Below are positions 51,493 through 58,038 of a stretch of 64,000 nt of DNA, piece by piece. Each line of letters starts with the position of its first letter. Within the stretch, counting starts at the first letter, position 1. The DNA comes from Pelagibacterium limicola (lineage in GTDB: Bacteria; Pseudomonadota; Alphaproteobacteria; Rhizobiales; Devosiaceae), in contig NZ_JADQDB010000002.1 of the NCBI RefSeq assembly GCF_015694405.1, forward strand, positions 372,001 to 436,000, in the 5' to 3' direction. Position numbers and translations under genes: made by a program. The notes below the pieces were generated by a model. It saw only the letters and a list, made by a program, of their open reading frames with translations. It was not told the DNA's origin and did no database searches.

Positions 51493-52125
51493 ATGCGTAA
51501 CCGGATCAAAGAATTAATGCGGCTGCAAAAACTGTCGCGGGACGATGTCGCCGAAGCCATCGGCGCGCATCCCGTGACCGTGAGCAAGCTCATTAGCGGG
51601 AAGACGCCGCTCAATACGAACTGGCTCGAAAAGCTCTCTGCGCTGTTCCGCGTACCACCCGAACAGATCATAGCTGCGCCACCGACCGTACGCGCGGTCC
51701 AGGTCAAATATAGTGTCCAGGCTGGTCATTGGGCCGAGACGGTCGAATGGGCACATGACGACTGGTACGATGTCGCCATCCCCGACGATCCCGACCTGCG
51801 CCTCTACGAATTGTTCGGCGCCGAGACGCGCGGCCCGTCGATGGACAAGCGCTATCCCGAGGGGACCGTCGTCATCTGCACAAGCATGGTCGAGACGCGA
51901 GAGGACATCCAGCCAGGCAAGCGCTACATCATCGAGCGCGAGCGCGCCGACGGCATGCGCGAGGCTACCGTCAAGCTGCTTTGGCGCGACGATGCCGGAA
52001 AGTTCTGGCTGCTGCCCGAATCGAACGATCCCCGCTTTCAACAGCCGATTGCCCTTGATGATATCGAGGACACGACCGTCCGGATCGTGGGCCGAATTCG
52101 CTATTCCGTTCAAAGGGAAGAGTGA
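51493..52125 (+). CDS. CI/LexA-like phage repressor with S24 peptidase domain
   Basis: A 210-residue repressor. HTH at about 13-38 (KLSRDDVAEAIGAHPVTVSK), Ala77-Gly78 in SVQAGHW as the likely self-cleavage site, Ser116 in ETRGPSMDKRYPEG and Lys161 in EATVKLLWR as the catalytic dyad. All parts needed for RecA-stimulated cleavage are present, so the prophage should be SOS-inducible. The ATG lies only 6-7 bases after the end of the predicted -10 box, so the mRNA may be leaderless, as lambda cI from PRM. Confidence 0.92.
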   Translation: MRNRIKELMRLQKLSRDDVAEAIGAHPVTVSKLISGKTPLNTNWLEKLSALFRVPPEQIIAAPPTVRAVQVKYSVQAGHWAETVEWAHDDWYDVAIPDDPDLRLYELFGAETRGPSMDKRYPEGTVVICTSMVETREDIQPGKRYIIERERADGMREATVKLLWRDDAGKFWLLPESNDPRFQQPIALDDIEDTTVRIVGRIRYSVQREE

Positions 52126-52141
52126 CAGGTTAATTCAAATC

Positions 52142-52195
52142 GTAGCCGTTACGGCTATTTTTTGTTGACAGTGATGTAGCCGTTGCGGCTATTAT
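52142..52195 (+). promoter_or_regulatory. Left-type operator/promoter of the plus-strand accessory operon
   Basis: Two more copies of the repressor dyad, GTAGCCGTTACGGCTAT at 52142-52158 and GTAGCCGTTGCGGCTAT at 52176-52192, flank and overlap a sigma70-like promoter with a perfect TTGACA at 52165-52170 and TATTAT at 52190-52195 (19-bp spacing; CTATTA at 18 is the alternative). Binding to the second dyad would cover the -10. It should silence the operon from 52223 on in a lysogen. Confidence 0.85.
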
Positions 52196-52222
52196 GCCCC
52201 ATCTTAACCGATGGAGGCAGTG

Positions 52223-52633
52223 ATGCTGCAATCTTCCCTCGCCGGTCCCGCCCGGCCCCAGCCGTCCCCTGACAAATCGATCATCGACCAGCTGGCCGAG
52301 GACATGGTCGACCTCACCGCCGCAGAAGGATGCGCCACGCGCGACCGGCTGCTTGAGCGCGGCTGGGGCGATATCGAACTGGCCTCTTATGAAACCGAGG
52401 CCCGCCAGCGCGCCCGCGCGCTGATGAACCGGGCCGAGACGAGCCCTGCGGCCTCCCGCGCCCATCGCATCGCTTCTGCCGCCCGCGAGATCGGGCACCT
52501 AATGCCGACCATGCAGCAGGTCGTGATGCACCTCCAGAACCGGCGCTTCTCCAAACCCGAACTCGACGACATCCTGGCTGACGCCATCGCCAAGGCAGGC
52601 GACAATTTCGCCCACGCTGGCGGCGCGTCGTGA
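52223..52633 (+). CDS. Phage hypothetical protein, first gene of the plus-strand early operon
   Basis: A 136-residue helical protein. It has SIIDQLAEDMVDLTAAEGCA, RDRLLERGWGDIELASYETE and ASAAREIGHLMPTMQQVVMH, with no known family. The ATG at 52223 is favoured by GGAGG five bases before it over an ATG 12 bases upstream. As the first gene after the repressed promoter it would be made early after infection or induction. Confidence 0.65.
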   Translation: MLQSSLAGPARPQPSPDKSIIDQLAEDMVDLTAAEGCATRDRLLERGWGDIELASYETEARQRARALMNRAETSPAASRAHRIASAAREIGHLMPTMQQVVMHLQNRRFSKPELDDILADAIAKAGDNFAHAGGAS

Positions 52634-52731
52634 CGATCCTCTTCGCCCTCATCGCCGAATACGCCCAGCCGGTCCTCATCGGCTGCGGCACCATCGGCTT
52701 TGCCGCTCACCTTGCTATCAACGGGTTCTGA
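52630..52731 (+). CDS. 33-residue membrane peptide
   Basis: GTG at 52630 overlapping the previous stop (GTGA), stop at 52729-52731. The peptide starts with TILFALIAEYAQPVLIGCG after the initiator and ends in a second hydrophobic piece (TIGFAAHLAINGF). It is nearly all hydrophobic, so a membrane location is predicted. Overlap with the previous gene is the main evidence for translation. Function unknown. Confidence 0.5.
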   Translation: MTILFALIAEYAQPVLIGCGTIGFAAHLAINGF

Positions 52732-52734
52732 CCA

Positions 52735-53337
52735 ATGGCGCACTTCTCGTCACACCTCATGACGACGGCCGCGCCGGTGCCCTTCGATCTGGCTGCACCG
52801 CGGCCCGAAATGCTCGATCGCACCGCGCTGGCCTATCAGCTCGCGCGCATCACCTGCCTCAATGGCAATGTGAAATTCCGCTATTCCGTGGCACAGCGCA
52901 GCCTGATCGTCGCTGAGGCGATCCCGCAACTCGTTTGGCGGGTCTACGGCCTCTTGCGCTTTGCACCGGCCATTATCTTTGGCGATCCGCCCCAGCCGGT
53001 GCGCGACCATCTGCTCGTTACTGGCCGCTCCGGATTGCGGGAACGGGAAATTCTCGCCTGTGTCTGGTCGCATTTCGGGCTGGCATCACCTGACGCCGCA
53101 GCGGCCCGCGCTGTTGACTTTGCCTGCATGCAGGTCGAGGCGACCGAACATCGCGACGTCATGTTCAACAATGCGACAGCCCTGCCGCTCTCGGCAAAGC
53201 CACTGGCCCGCGCAATCAAGCCGATGCCCGATGAAAGCAAGGTCGAGGAGGCGTTTATCGCCGCACTCGATTCCTGCCTCTACTGGCATCGTGAGGCGGT
53301 TGGACCGGGTCAGCGCAAAGACGAGGCGACCGCGTGA
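52735..53337 (+). CDS. Degenerate HD-domain (YfbR-like) protein
   Basis: A 200-residue protein whose region 35-95 resembles YfbR-type HD phosphohydrolases: NGNVKFRYSVAQRSLIVAEA, then LLRFAPAIIFGDPPQPVRDH. In active enzymes the first motif is AQHS and the second is LHDAPE; here both metal-binding His residues and the HD pair are replaced (AQRS, LRFAPA). It therefore probably lacks nucleotidase activity and may act as an inhibitor or a structural partner. Followed by a MazG-like gene, another nucleotide-metabolism fold. Confidence 0.65.
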   Translation: MAHFSSHLMTTAAPVPFDLAAPRPEMLDRTALAYQLARITCLNGNVKFRYSVAQRSLIVAEAIPQLVWRVYGLLRFAPAIIFGDPPQPVRDHLLVTGRSGLREREILACVWSHFGLASPDAAAARAVDFACMQVEATEHRDVMFNNATALPLSAKPLARAIKPMPDESKVEEAFIAALDSCLYWHREAVGPGQRKDEATA

Positions 53338-53645
53338 TGCCGGACGGCCAGATTTCCCCATGGATGCCTGAACAGGATCGTATCCGGATCGCCGTCCTCG
53401 GCAAGCTGGCCGAGGAATGCAACGAGCTGGCAGCGCGCGCGGCCCGCTGCATCATCCATGGCCTGCACGAAGTCGATCCTGACAGCGGGCGGTACAACAT
53501 CGACGAACTTGAGCGCGAAATGGCGGACGTCTTCGCCTGCCTCTCCGTCGCCCGCATGCGGCTCCGCGCCGAGCCGGACATCAACCGCATTGAAACCAAG
53601 ATGCAGGGCTTCGCCCGCTGGCATCGCATGATCGAGGACAGGTGA
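53337..53645 (+). CDS. MazG-like nucleotide pyrophosphohydrolase family protein
   Basis: A 102-residue all-helical protein with LAEECNELAARAARCIIHGL and NIDELEREMADVFACLSVAR. The EExxE and ExxxAD patterns correspond to the metal-binding helices of the MazG/dUTPase-like superfamily. Phage MazG proteins alter host (p)ppGpp or dNTP pools. The ATG at 53337 overlaps the previous stop (TGATG); a GTG three bases earlier is an alternative. Activity not proven since the motif is only partly standard. Confidence 0.68.
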   Translation: MPDGQISPWMPEQDRIRIAVLGKLAEECNELAARAARCIIHGLHEVDPDSGRYNIDELEREMADVFACLSVARMRLRAEPDINRIETKMQGFARWHRMIEDR

Positions 53646-54055
53646 TGGAAACGCCCCTCAAGCCCTGCCCCTTCTGCAGCTCCAATGCCGTGTTCTCGCC
53701 TGTCCAGAGCGAACCCGGCAAATATGACTGGGAACGCGGCCGTGTCGAGTGCGTCATGTGCGATGCCCGCACAGGCGGAACACTCGCCCGCGCTGTAGCC
53801 GAAGCTGCATGGAACCGTCGTCCCGCCGCTTTGGCGCTACCCCTCGCCGAGATCGAGGCCTTCGTCGCCGAAACCCGCGACCTGGTCGAAAAGGTCACTT
53901 TCGACGAAAGCGGCCGGCTTGTCGCTGGCCAGTGGGTCGGCGGCAATGGTGGCCTGCTTGGCCGCGAAACCCTCACCGCCGCCGATACGCTCCGCCGCCG
54001 CCTCGACATCATCGCGACATTGATCGCCAGCCATCACCAACAGGAGGGCCAGTGA
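53645..54055 (+). CDS. Lar family restriction alleviation-like protein
   Basis: A 136-residue protein beginning METPLKPCPFCSSNAVFSPV with a second cysteine pair in VECVMCDARTGG and the EAAWNRRP motif, the typical Lar/zinc-ribbon beginning of phage proteins (Rac Lar modulates type I restriction). The C-terminal 70 residues (LAEIEAFVAETRDLVEKVTF onward) are an unrelated helical extension. A restriction-alleviation role is only inferred by family name. Confidence 0.72.
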   Translation: METPLKPCPFCSSNAVFSPVQSEPGKYDWERGRVECVMCDARTGGTLARAVAEAAWNRRPAALALPLAEIEAFVAETRDLVEKVTFDESGRLVAGQWVGGNGGLLGRETLTAADTLRRRLDIIATLIASHHQQEGQ

Positions 54056-54294
54056 TGCCCAAACTGATCCACCCCGAAACCATCAGCTTTCGTGCCAGCG
54101 TCACAGAGGCGGAAATTCGCGAGCGGATGGCCCATGAAGTGCTCGAGCAAATCGGCGGCATCGGCCGGGACGGCAAGCGCCTGCCCGGCATCACCGTCAA
54201 GGTCAATCGCGGCAATGGCCGGGCCGGCGGCTACACGATCGATATCTCCGGCCCCGCGCCCGCCCGCATCTTTCTACCAAGGGAGGGCGAATAG
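54055..54294 (+). CDS. Phage hypothetical protein, 79 residues
   Basis: Starts with ATG at 54055 overlapping the previous stop, with CAGGAGGG upstream. Sequence has FRASVTEAEIRERMAHEVLE, a basic GRDGKRLPGITVKVNRGNGR and a beta end with YTIDISGPAP. Alpha/beta layout, no known family. Tightly packed in the accessory operon. Confidence 0.6.
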   Translation: MPKLIHPETISFRASVTEAEIRERMAHEVLEQIGGIGRDGKRLPGITVKVNRGNGRAGGYTIDISGPAPARIFLPREGE

Positions 54295-54681
54295 ATGCCC
54301 GTCAAATACATCAAATGGTACACGCGCGAGCTGCTGCGCGCCGAGCCAAAGGCATTCTTTGTTTTCGGCGATAATTGTCGGCGGATCGGACATGGCGGGC
54401 AGGCTGCAGCCTGTCGAGACGAACCTAACGCCATCGGCGTCGCCACGCTTTATGCGCCGGGGTTTTTTTACGATCCCAACGATCCTGTCGCCCTCGCCCA
54501 TGTGACCAATGACCTTGCGCGGGTCGGGCGAGAGCTTGCCGGCGGCATCACCGTCTATGCACCCATCGACGGTCTGGGTACAGGCCTCGCCCGTCTCCCC
54601 GAACACGCCCCAAATCTTCACCGCCTGATCCTCGCCTTCTTCCGCGCGGCACCCGGCGAACCCTGCCCATGGAAGGATTGA
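54295..54681 (+). CDS. DUF7831-like phage protein
   Basis: A 128-residue protein: YTRELLRAEPKAFFVFGDNC, RIGHGGQAAACRDEPNAIGV and VYAPIDGLGTGLARLPEHAP. This set (GDN, GGQAAACR, DG-x-GTGLA) is common to a phage/plasmid family of unknown function, sometimes compared with macro-like or nucleotide-binding folds. Conserved polar motifs suggest an enzyme or ligand binder. Follows its neighbour without a gap. Confidence 0.68.
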   Translation: MPVKYIKWYTRELLRAEPKAFFVFGDNCRRIGHGGQAAACRDEPNAIGVATLYAPGFFYDPNDPVALAHVTNDLARVGRELAGGITVYAPIDGLGTGLARLPEHAPNLHRLILAFFRAAPGEPCPWKD

Positions 54682-54683
54682 TC

Positions 54684-55817
54684 ATGGCCAAAACCGCAAA
54701 GCCGAAAGCCCAGCCTGTCACCGAAGCTCCGGCGAAGATCCTCGCCATCAAGGGGTTCGACGAAAATCTCGCCTGTCGCGGGTTCATCTATGAAATCGGC
54801 CAGACCTATACCCATGAGGGCAAAGTCATCGCCTGCCAGAGCGGGTTTCACGCCATCGAGGGCCATCCGCTCGATGTGTTCAATTTCTATGCTCCGGCCA
54901 ATAACCGCTTCTGCCTCGTCGAGTGCTCCGGCGATATCGCCCGCGAGGACGAGAGCACGGACAGCAAGATCGCCTGCGCCGAAATCACCATCAAGGCGGA
55001 AATCCGCCTGCCCGAGCTGATCGAGCGCGCCGTCAAATACGTCATCGACCGCGTCACATGGGTTAATGGCGACCGCGCCGAGGGCGAAGGCGAAGGCGCG
55101 CGGTCCAGTAAAGACCGAGGCGCTGCCACCGCATCGGGAACGCGGGGCGCTGCCACCGCATCGGGTGACGGGGGCGCTGCCACCGCATCAGGATGGCAGG
55201 GCGCTGCCACCGCATCAGGATGGCAGGGCGCTGCCACCGCATCAGGATGGCAGGGCGCTGCCACCGCATCAGGATTGCAGGGCGCTGCCACCGCATCGGG
55301 TGACTATGGCGCTGCCACCGCATCGGGTCGCTGGGGCGCTGCCACCGCATCGGGTCGCTGGGGCGCTGCCACCGCATCAGGATGGCAGGGCGCTGCCACC
55401 GCATCAGGATGGCAGGGCGCTGCCACCGCATCGGGTCGCTGGGGCGCTGCCACCGCATCGGGTGACGGGGGCGCTGCCACCGCATCAGGTGACTATGGCG
55501 CTGCCACCGCATCAGGTGACTATGGCGCTGCCACCGCATCGGGAACGCGGGGCGCTGCCACCGCATCGGGTGACGGGGGCGCTGCCACCGCATCAGGTGA
55601 CTATGGCGCTGCCACTGCACTGCATGCCACGGCCAGCGCCCATGCGTCCGGCTATGAGGGCAAGGCGCGCGGCGTCGAGGGCGCTGCGCTCCATCTCGAT
55701 GAACGCGACACCAACGGCAAGATTGTCGCTGTCTGGGCCGGGATCGTCGGCCAGAACGGCGTCAAGCCAATGACCTGGTATCGCCTCGTTGACGGCAAGC
55801 CTGTCGAAGTCGACTGA
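54684..55817 (+). CDS. DUF7666-like protein with 18 nonapeptide repeats
   Basis: A 377-residue protein in three parts. Residues 1-135 are the DUF7666-like domain (FDENLACRGFIYEIGQTYTH, then GFHAIEGHPLDVFNFYAP). Residues 146-312 are 18 and a half repeats of GAATASG plus two variable residues (TR, DG, WQ, LQ, DY or RW). The C-terminal 65 residues (ALHLDERDTNGKIVAVWAGI) form a cap. Such repeats probably build a beta-solenoid with the variable pair on the surface. ATG at 54684 follows GGAAGGA. Function unknown. Confidence 0.78.
   Translation: MAKTAKPKAQPVTEAPAKILAIKGFDENLACRGFIYEIGQTYTHEGKVIACQSGFHAIEGHPLDVFNFYAPANNRFCLVECSGDIAREDESTDSKIACAEITIKAEIRLPELIERAVKYVIDRVTWVNGDRAEGEGEGARSSKDRGAATASGTRGAATASGDGGAATASGWQGAATASGWQGAATASGWQGAATASGLQGAATASGDYGAATASGRWGAATASGRWGAATASGWQGAATASGWQGAATASGRWGAATASGDGGAATASGDYGAATASGDYGAATASGTRGAATASGDGGAATASGDYGAATALHATASAHASGYEGKARGVEGAALHLDERDTNGKIVAVWAGIVGQNGVKPMTWYRLVDGKPVEVD
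55119..55619 (+). repeat. 27-bp tandem repeat array inside the DUF7666-like gene
   Basis: Eighteen exact-period 27-bp units (55119-55604) plus a partial one. The first 21 bases (encoding GAATASG) are almost invariant; only the last six vary. The order of the variable dipeptides (TR DG WQ WQ WQ LQ DY RW RW WQ WQ RW DG DY DY TR DG DY) shows higher-order duplications. It is coding, in frame and without spacers, so it is not a CRISPR array. Confidence 0.95.
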
Positions 55818-55821
55818 CGCC

Positions 55822-56055
55822 ATGATCAACCGCCCACGCCAGAAAAAGCCTGTCACGGCCGAGCGCGTCGATAACGCCCTCGACATTCTGGCGTGGGTGA
55901 TTTCCAAGGCAGGATCGGACGCGAACCTGCTCGCGCCTATCTGGAAGCGCCTCGAGGCCGAACGTGAACGGCTCGTCGAGGAAGAGGCGATCCTCAACGC
56001 AGCGCGCGATCGTCTCAAACGATCGAAGGATCGAATGGCAACTCAATCCGCTTGA
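55822..56055 (+). CDS. Phage hypothetical protein, 77 residues, converging on the integrase
   Basis: Highly charged helical protein: INRPRQKKPVTAERVDNALD, then KRLEAERERLVEEEAILNAA. No family. ATG at 55822, five bases after the previous stop. Its 3' end overlaps the end of the integrase gene by 41 bp tail to tail. Small basic proteins beside integrases can be excisionases, but no helix-turn-helix was identified here. Confidence 0.6.
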   Translation: MINRPRQKKPVTAERVDNALDILAWVISKAGSDANLLAPIWKRLEAERERLVEEEAILNAARDRLKRSKDRMATQSA

Positions 56056-57382
56056 GTTCACCCAGTCGCCATTTGAGCGACCCGCCCGATCCGTAGCGCG
56101 GCCGGTCGATGGCATGACCCATCAATATCCGGCGCAACTCGTCATCGATCCCGCCCTCTTTCATCCGGTCCTCGAAAGCGTGCCGGAAGGAATAGATTTT
56201 ATGCTGGCTGGTCGGAAAGAGCTTGTTGTCTTTGAAATAGTTGTTGAGCGTTCCTGACAATTCACCTTCACGATTGCGGTAGCGCGGAAAGCCCTTCCGG
56301 TGCCGCTTGAACACCGCCAGCGCCACACCAATCAGGGGCACCTGACGTTCCGAGGATACCGTCTTGATCTCGCGCGGGTCGTCGGGGTCCATGCGCGGCT
56401 CGATGGCGATATGTGGCACAGGATGCTCGATTCGGATCGCGCTCTCGGAAAGGTTGGCGATCTCGCTCGGCCGCGCACCGGTTTCGATGATGGCCAGCAC
56501 GATCCCGCGCGCCTCGTCGTTGAGGCTGGCAAGGTTGCCCGGCCGCATGATCGTACCGGTGATCCATTCTGTCGGAAATGGCGGGCGCGTGCGCTTTTTC
56601 TTGACCGAAAATGACAGCCCGTTGAACGGGTTTTTGCGCTCCTCATCCCCGATATGCTTGAAATAGCTCTCAAACAGCACCCGCATATTGCCGATATCGC
56701 GATTACCCGAGGATGCCGAGTGCGTCGGCCGGCCTTCCTTGGGCACGATCCGCTCGAGCCAGTGGCGATAGATCTTCATCGCGTCGTCGCGCGTGATCTC
56801 ATGCATCGCCTTGTCGCCGCACAGAGCGACGAAATTGTTGACCGCCCGCTGCTTGACCTTTTTCCACTGCGCCTTCTGGTTTGCCGATTTGCCCACATGC
56901 TCGTGAGAGACGATCTCGTCAACATAGATTTCGAAGGCCTGCGAGACAGTCACGGGCGGTGTTTCAACCGCGCCGAGCAGGGCCTTGGCCGTCGCAATCG
57001 GCGTTCTGTCGGGCACGATAGATTCCATGCGCGAGAGAATGTCGTCGAGCAAGGATGATTGAGCGATCTGGTGTGAGGTACGGTAAGTGTAGCCCAGTGC
57101 TTCGACCCGCCGCATGGCCGCCTGGTAGCGCGCGCGGGCGGGGTCTTGCGGCTGATCGAGCAGGATCGATGCCCAAAGCGCATCGTCCGCCGCTTCCATC
57201 TGGTCGCGCTTGGCACGCGCCAGGGCGAGGTCATCGGTCTTGAGCGAGACGCGAACCATGGGCGCACGCTCGTCAAATTCGTCGACCGAGGACGGCACGC
57301 GGCGCTTGTAATGATAATTGCCCTTCCGCAGAAAAAGATAGCGGTCAGGGTCCTTGCGTGCAGCCTTCCGCGCCAAGCGCAC
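56015..57382 (-). CDS. Tyrosine recombinase (phage integrase)
   Basis: A 455-residue integrase that inserts the phage at tRNA-Leu. N-terminal part DPDRYLFLRKGNYHYKRRVP is the DUF6538-type arm/core entry region; the core-binding domain spans about 140-260; the catalytic domain has Arg in ETGARPSEIANLS, HxxR in YSFRHAFEDRM, His in LMGHAIDRPRYG with a nearby Tyr. The open frame reaches an ATG at 57445, but that 21-residue Cys-rich extension is encoded by the arm-type repeats, so the GTG at 57382, right after a run of nine G, is preferred. Both starts remain possible. Confidence 0.92.
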   Translation of the reverse strand: MRLARKAARKDPDRYLFLRKGNYHYKRRVPSSVDEFDERAPMVRVSLKTDDLALARAKRDQMEAADDALWASILLDQPQDPARARYQAAMRRVEALGYTYRTSHQIAQSSLLDDILSRMESIVPDRTPIATAKALLGAVETPPVTVSQAFEIYVDEIVSHEHVGKSANQKAQWKKVKQRAVNNFVALCGDKAMHEITRDDAMKIYRHWLERIVPKEGRPTHSASSGNRDIGNMRVLFESYFKHIGDEERKNPFNGLSFSVKKKRTRPPFPTEWITGTIMRPGNLASLNDEARGIVLAIIETGARPSEIANLSESAIRIEHPVPHIAIEPRMDPDDPREIKTVSSERQVPLIGVALAVFKRHRKGFPRYRNREGELSGTLNNYFKDNKLFPTSQHKIYSFRHAFEDRMKEGGIDDELRRILMGHAIDRPRYGSGGSLKWRLGELKRIELPFDPSIV

Positions 57383-57403
57383 CCCCCCCCAAAAAACGGG
57401 TGC

Positions 57404-57436
57404 AATGGCGCACCCTGTGGCGCATTTTGTGGCACA
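57404..57436 (+). repeat. Right integrase arm-type sites (three copies, 12-bp period)
   Basis: AATGGCGCA at 57404, TGTGGCGCA at 57416 and TGTGGCACA at 57428, spaced exactly 12 bp, about 90 bp from attR core. They match the trio at 15874-15906 in sequence, period and orientation. They also overlap the possible integrase promoter, so the integrase could regulate itself. Confidence 0.65.
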
Positions 57437-57525
57437 AACTCGCACAAAAGATCAAGCGCTCTCGGCGCTACATAAGGTAAATGCCAATGTTTTCAAGGGG
57501 ATGGCTTGTGCAAAACAAGCCCAAG

Positions 57526-57542
57526 ATGGTGCGGTCGAGAAG
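57526..57542 (+). repeat. attR core (17-bp direct repeat)
   Basis: Identical to attL at 15797-15813. It forms the 3' end of the intact tRNA-Leu gene, so integration restores the tRNA. The phage side carries a hairpin, GGCTTGT / ACAAGCC (57503-57521), that replaces the original tRNA 3' flank. Confidence 0.95.
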
Positions 57543-57613
57543 ACTCGAACTTCCACGGGAGTTACCCCACAGCGACCTCAACGCTGCGCGTCTACCAATT
57601 CCGCCACGACCGC
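57527..57613 (-). tRNA. tRNA-Leu (anticodon GAG)
   Basis: An 87-nt gene read on the minus strand. Acceptor stem GCGGTCG / CGACCGC, discriminator A, encoded CCA; anticodon stem CAGCG / CGCTG around the loop TTGAGGT gives anticodon GAG; long variable arm (TGGGGTAACTCCC) and the T-arm GTTCGAGTC as expected for a class II tRNA. Its 3' 17 bases are the phage attachment core. It remains complete in the lysogen. Confidence 0.95.
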
Positions 57614-57655
57614 ACTGTCTGGGGAATGCCTCGCCGCTGGGGCGAAGCGAGGCTG

Positions 57656-57684
57656 CATGTAGCAAATGGTTCCCTGTCCCTCAA
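57656..57684 (-). promoter_or_regulatory. Candidate promoter of tRNA-Leu
   Basis: On the minus strand TTGAGG (57684-57679), 17-bp spacing, TACATG (57661-57656), about 43 bp upstream of the tRNA. A GCCTCGC / GCGAGGC hairpin (57628-57653) lies in the leader. Reasonable sigma70-like match, not proven. Confidence 0.5.
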
Positions 57685-57728
57685 GTGCCTAAATGACATC
57701 ACCGACATAAAGTTTGGAACAAGGGAAA

Positions 57729-57962
57729 TCAGACGGCCTTGATGACCTTTTCCGTCACCACCACATTAAGCTGGCCGTCGTCCACGGAAATCTCGCCCTT
57801 TGCGATGAGCGTGTTGTTGGCGTAGATACGCATGGGATCGTTCTCGAAGCTGTCGAGTTCGATCACCGCGCCGCGCCCGAGGCGCAAGAGGTGGTGAATG
57901 GGCAAGATCGTCGCCCCGAGTTCGACGGAAATATCGACTTCGATGATTTCAAGCGTATTCAT
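57729..57962 (-). CDS. FliN/SpoA-domain flagellar motor switch-like protein
   Basis: A 77-residue protein that consists almost only of a SpoA domain: VDISVELGATILPIHHLLRL, GRGAVIELDSFENDPMRIYA and GEISVDDGQLNVVVTEKVI. FliN forms the lower rim of the C-ring and controls rotation and export. FliN of related species is a little longer, with an extra N-terminal part. No other flagellar gene is in the window, so it may be a stand-alone paralogue. The ATG at 57962 is chosen as the domain begins right there. Confidence 0.82.
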   Translation of the reverse strand: MNTLEIIEVDISVELGATILPIHHLLRLGRGAVIELDSFENDPMRIYANNTLIAKGEISVDDGQLNVVVTEKVIKAV

Positions 57963-58038
57963 AGCCGGCCTGTTACGAACTTGCGACGCGCGCGAGATTC
58001 GCATCCCATGGCTGCGCACGAGAGAGCATTGAACCTCC

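Larger units (their letters stand above)
15797..57542. mobile_element. Complete temperate siphovirus prophage in tRNA-Leu(GAG)
   Basis: Bounded by a 17-bp direct repeat, one copy being the 3' end of tRNA-Leu. It contains the expected modules: integrase, S24 repressor and Cro-like gene with shared operators, early operon, primase/helicase, terminase, HK97-type portal, protease and capsid, head-tail connectors, tail tube, chaperones, tape measure, tip proteins, fibre, and a holin-endolysin-spanin cassette. No inactivating frameshift or IS insertion was seen in the core genes, so it may be functional. Tail chaperone genes resemble those of the Rhodobacter gene transfer agent, but the presence of integrase, repressor and replication genes makes it a phage. 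Confidence 0.96.

Noticed and set aside
55119-55619. Tandem 27-bp repeats that look CRISPR-like at first sight
   Set aside because: Units are contiguous without unique spacers, keep the reading frame and encode GAATASG repeats; no cas genes in the window.
55063-55620. 185-residue minus-strand frame made of MRWQR-type repeats
   Set aside because: It is the antisense of the 27-bp repeat array; no RBS and no non-repeat domain.
57383-57445. Cys-rich N-terminal extension of the integrase from the ATG at 57445
   Set aside because: The extension is encoded by the 12-bp-periodic arm-type repeats and does not resemble integrase sequence; the later GTG is preferred, though not proven.
15797-57542. 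Interpretation of the element as a gene transfer agent
   Set aside because: Chaperone genes resemble GTA ones, but integrase, att sites, repressor/operators and replication genes are those of a temperate phage.
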